In this document: positions 18,201-19,603 of the stretch, piece after piece
How the letters are laid out: each line of letters starts with the position of its first letter
How positions within the stretch are numbered: the stretch's first letter is position 1
From: Carex sylvatica
Lineage: Eukaryota; Streptophyta; Magnoliopsida; Poales; Cyperaceae
DNA: 19,603 nt
NCBI GenBank assembly: GCA_964058845.1
Contig: CAXKVR010000649.1
Location: forward strand, 1 to 19,603
Reading direction: 5' to 3'
The notes under the pieces: model-generated
Seen by the model: the letters and a program-made list of their open reading frames with translations, nothing else
Databases searched by the model: none
Told to the model about the DNA's origin: nothing
Position numbers and translations under genes: made by a program

Positions 18201-18433
18201 ATTTGTTGCTTTTTCTCATCTGGAACATCTTTCAATCGTTGGAACCTTAGAGAAATATTCCTTCTTACCAATATCCCAAATTTCGTTGCAAAACTCGTCG
18301 TATCTCGAGTAACAACCGGCCTGTAAAATTTGGCAAGTTCCAGCTTTTTGCCTTTCTCGTTAAGCTTCTCCTTAATTTTGTTAGGCCCTCTTCCTCGTTT
18401 CTTAGCCGAGACTATCTCACCATCACCTTCCAT
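15268..18433 (-). pseudogene. CACTA-encoded transposase_24 (TNP1/TNPA-like) protein fused to Ulp1-type protease, broken
   Basis: Inferred exons, minus strand: 18433-18185, 18101-17907, 17808-17500, 17421-17014, 16922-16647, 16546-16278, 16186-16010, 15919-15812, 15695-15644, 15519-15421 and, least certain, 15312-15268; about 728 residues, all phases consistent. Exons 1-5 are the plant En/Spm transposase_24 type: KKRGRGPNK, DVPDEKKQQIWEIL, WGIVDNEEV, PHFLGSRGY, SVEHRHVTWKLG, the hallmark NREHPGRVRGVDG, a charged coiled coil (VDQRVEERVRGMEQRLRQEM) and GSFIAWPMSMI. Exons 6-10 are a C48 protease: EWLTGPVI, IFIPYHQ, INHWILTVLIP with catalytic His, YVYDSD with Asp, CPQQ and WECAYYVM with Cys. Such proteins bind transposon ends; the protease role is unknown. 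Lesions: TGA 18021-18023 after HRKW, TAG 16289-16291 where GPVI(Q)IWML is expected, and no AG acceptor before exon 2. Confidence 0.8.
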
Positions 18434-18435
18434 AT

Positions 18436-19073
18436 CTGAAGCAAGAATTAGCAACTAGAGTTAACTCAATGCCAAATAAAATTACCAATACTTGAGCGAT
18501 ACCATATAAAATTAGCAATATAATTTGCAACAATTAAATAGGCATATTTGAGTAAAAAGGTTTAACAATATTTCGATTATAACTCAATTAAGCAACTAGG
18601 GTTAACAATATTCCGAATTAGCAACTAGGGTTAACTCTATGCATGCCAAATAAAATTACCAATACTTGAGCAATACCATATAAAATTCTCACAATGCCTT
18701 GGTACCAAGTATACTTGAGTAACTAGGGTTAACAAACAAGGTTTAACAATTTCAAATAAGCAATTTCTAATAAATAATTTTAAATAAGCAATTTCTAATA
18801 AGCAAATAAGAGGATTGCTAATAATTTCTAATAAGCCTTGGTACTAATTTTTTTAAATAATTTGTAATAAACAACAATTGCTAATTAGCAACAAGACATT
18901 GTGAGTTTGTAATCCGAATTTCTAATAAACCAAATTAGCAATAATTTCTAATAAACCGAATTAGCAACAATTTATAATCCGAATTAACAACAATTCTAAT
19001 CCGAATTTACAAAAATTTCTAAACAATTCCTAATAAATTGATTTTGTTAAAAGGAGAGGGAGAGGGGACTTAC
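18436..19073 (-). repeat. Leader intron with internal duplication and simple repeats
   Basis: A block of about 75 bp containing attagcaactag(a/g)gttaactc and ccaaataaaattaccaatac occurs twice, at about 18446 and 18616 (170 bp apart). From 18745 to 19040 the sequence is a degenerate array of aatttctaataagcaa-like units. No coding potential was found. Confidence 0.7.
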
Positions 19074-19260
19074 CCGAGTTTGAGAAGGAGAGGGAGGCGG
19101 AGCCAACGAGCCGACGGTGGGGTGGAAGAGAAACCTTGAACGGAGAAGAAGACGTCACAGAGGAGGAGAGGGAAATGGAATGAGCCGACGGACTAGGGTT
19201 TTGAGAAGGAGAGGAAGAACTAGGCTATGTGTTTGAGGAGAAGAGGAAGAGAGAGGCCAC
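19074..19260 (-). other. Non-coding 5' leader exon of the CACTA gene
   Basis: Pyrimidine-rich CTCTTCC/CCCTAG-type sequence, typical of plant 5' leaders, ends at a strong splice donor CTCGG|GTAAGT (junction 19074/19073). The matching acceptor TTGCTTCAG|AT lies at 18436, two bases before the ATG at 18431-18433. This intron placement means the upstream in-frame ATG at 18454 is intronic. The upstream edge of the exon is a guess. Confidence 0.6.
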
Positions 19261-19316
19261 GGTTTTGAAAATTTCCAATTTTTGGCTAAGTAGTGAACCG
19301 GCGCCCTAACCTTATC

Positions 19317-19396
19317 AGGATCGGTTTCTAACTTAAGAACCGATCCTGATGCGTATCTGGATCGGTTCTTAAGCTAGAAACCGATCCAGATATCTC
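19317..19396. repeat. Right-side subterminal motifs of the CACTA element (four copies)
   Basis: Two hairpins in a row: ATCAGGATCGGTT...AACCGATCCTGAT (about 19315-19351), then TATCTGGATCGGTT...AACCGATCCAGATA (about 19356-19394). The motifs match the left array, again in strictly alternating orientation, showing that both arrays belong to one element. More copies would be expected beyond the window. Confidence 0.85.
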
Positions 19397-19603
19397 ATTT
19401 TATTTCTGTTATATTATATGTATATGTTATGTGCATGATATTTTAAAAAATTAAAAACATGATGTTATGTGTATGATATTATATGTATAAGTTATCAGAT
19501 ATTTAGAAGGTTATTTTTTAAAATAATTTTATAAATAATTTACAAATAACTTATATAATTTATAAATAATTTATATGTTATGATATTATATGTATAAGTT
19601 ATC
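19397..19603. repeat. A+T-rich tract with ATGATATTATATGTATAAGTTATC repeats
   Basis: The string tgatattatatgtataag occurs near 19475 and again near 19580, the second running off the window edge, with a partial relative (gcatgatatttt) near 19433. This is tandem-like sequence inside the CACTA element. TATA-like words are too numerous here to choose a promoter. Confidence 0.6.

Larger units (their letters stand above)
14436..19603 (-). mobile_element. CACTA (En/Spm) transposon, left end and body; right end outside window
   Basis: The terminus CACTAGTGGAAAA at 14436 is a classic plant CACTA end. It is followed by a 500-bp subterminal array of GGATCGGTT/AACCGATCC motifs; the same motifs recur at 19317-19396. 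Between them lies a minus-strand transposon gene. The inverse terminus (TTTTCCACTAGTG) is not found up to 19603, so the element is at least 5.17 kb and continues beyond the window. Bases 14433-14435 (att) would be the left copy of the 3-bp target duplication. Confidence 0.85.

Noticed and set aside
18434..18454. Upstream in-frame ATG at 18454 as start of the CACTA protein
   Set aside because: A good splice acceptor (TTGCTTCAG at 18436) places it in the leader intron; the ATG at 18433 is preferred.

Overview
This is nuclear DNA of a flowering plant. It is A+T-rich and gene-poor, with one PPR gene, one microRNA gene I recognise as MIR530, and a dense, partly nested set of plant-type transposons (CACTA, Mutator-like, hAT-like, LINE, MITEs). 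Monocot versus dicot cannot be decided from the sequence alone. No bacterial-type operon, CRISPR, rRNA or tRNA is visible.

Layout. 1-2950 is A+T-rich intergenic DNA holding a ~392-bp hAT-like element with target duplication (490-881), a weak MITE-like fold-back (about 1100-1410) and a hAT-like end fragment (2543-2700). 2953-4522 is an intronless PLS/E-class PPR gene on the + strand, resembling Arabidopsis At1g33350, with one frameshift near 3478. 4523-6624 is intergenic, with an imperfect duplication, small inverted repeats and a 58-bp tandem repeat. 6625-9408 is a Mutator-like element with ~160-bp terminal inverted repeats and no transposase; it carries two copies of a smaller nested element. 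9611-10695 is a 5'-truncated LINE with an 11-bp target duplication.

10859-10992 (minus strand) folds into a long stem-loop whose 5' arm carries the 20-nt miR530-5p sequence. A TATA box lies upstream at 11068-11076. A 126-bp MITE (11088-11213) with a perfect 9-bp target duplication sits immediately upstream of that TATA box, and two G-boxes lie about 450 bp further upstream. This MIR530 promoter architecture is the most interesting item. 11783-13122 is a second 5'-truncated LINE. 13609-13812 is a possible small secreted-protein ORF that I cannot identify. 14119-14340 is another MITE.

14436 to the right window edge is one side of a CACTA (En/Spm) transposon of at least 5.2 kb. Its left end is CACTA plus 18 strictly alternating copies of a GGATCGGTT motif that build giant palindromes; four more copies lie at 19317-19396. 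Between them a minus-strand gene of about 11 coding exons (15268-18433), with a 5' leader exon and intron, encodes a plant transposase_24 (TNP1/TNPA-like) region followed by a Ulp1-type cysteine protease domain. Its His-Asp-Cys residues survive, but it has two in-frame stop codons and one defective splice acceptor. The TNPD-type transposase normally needed for movement is not in the window, and the right terminus is beyond it.
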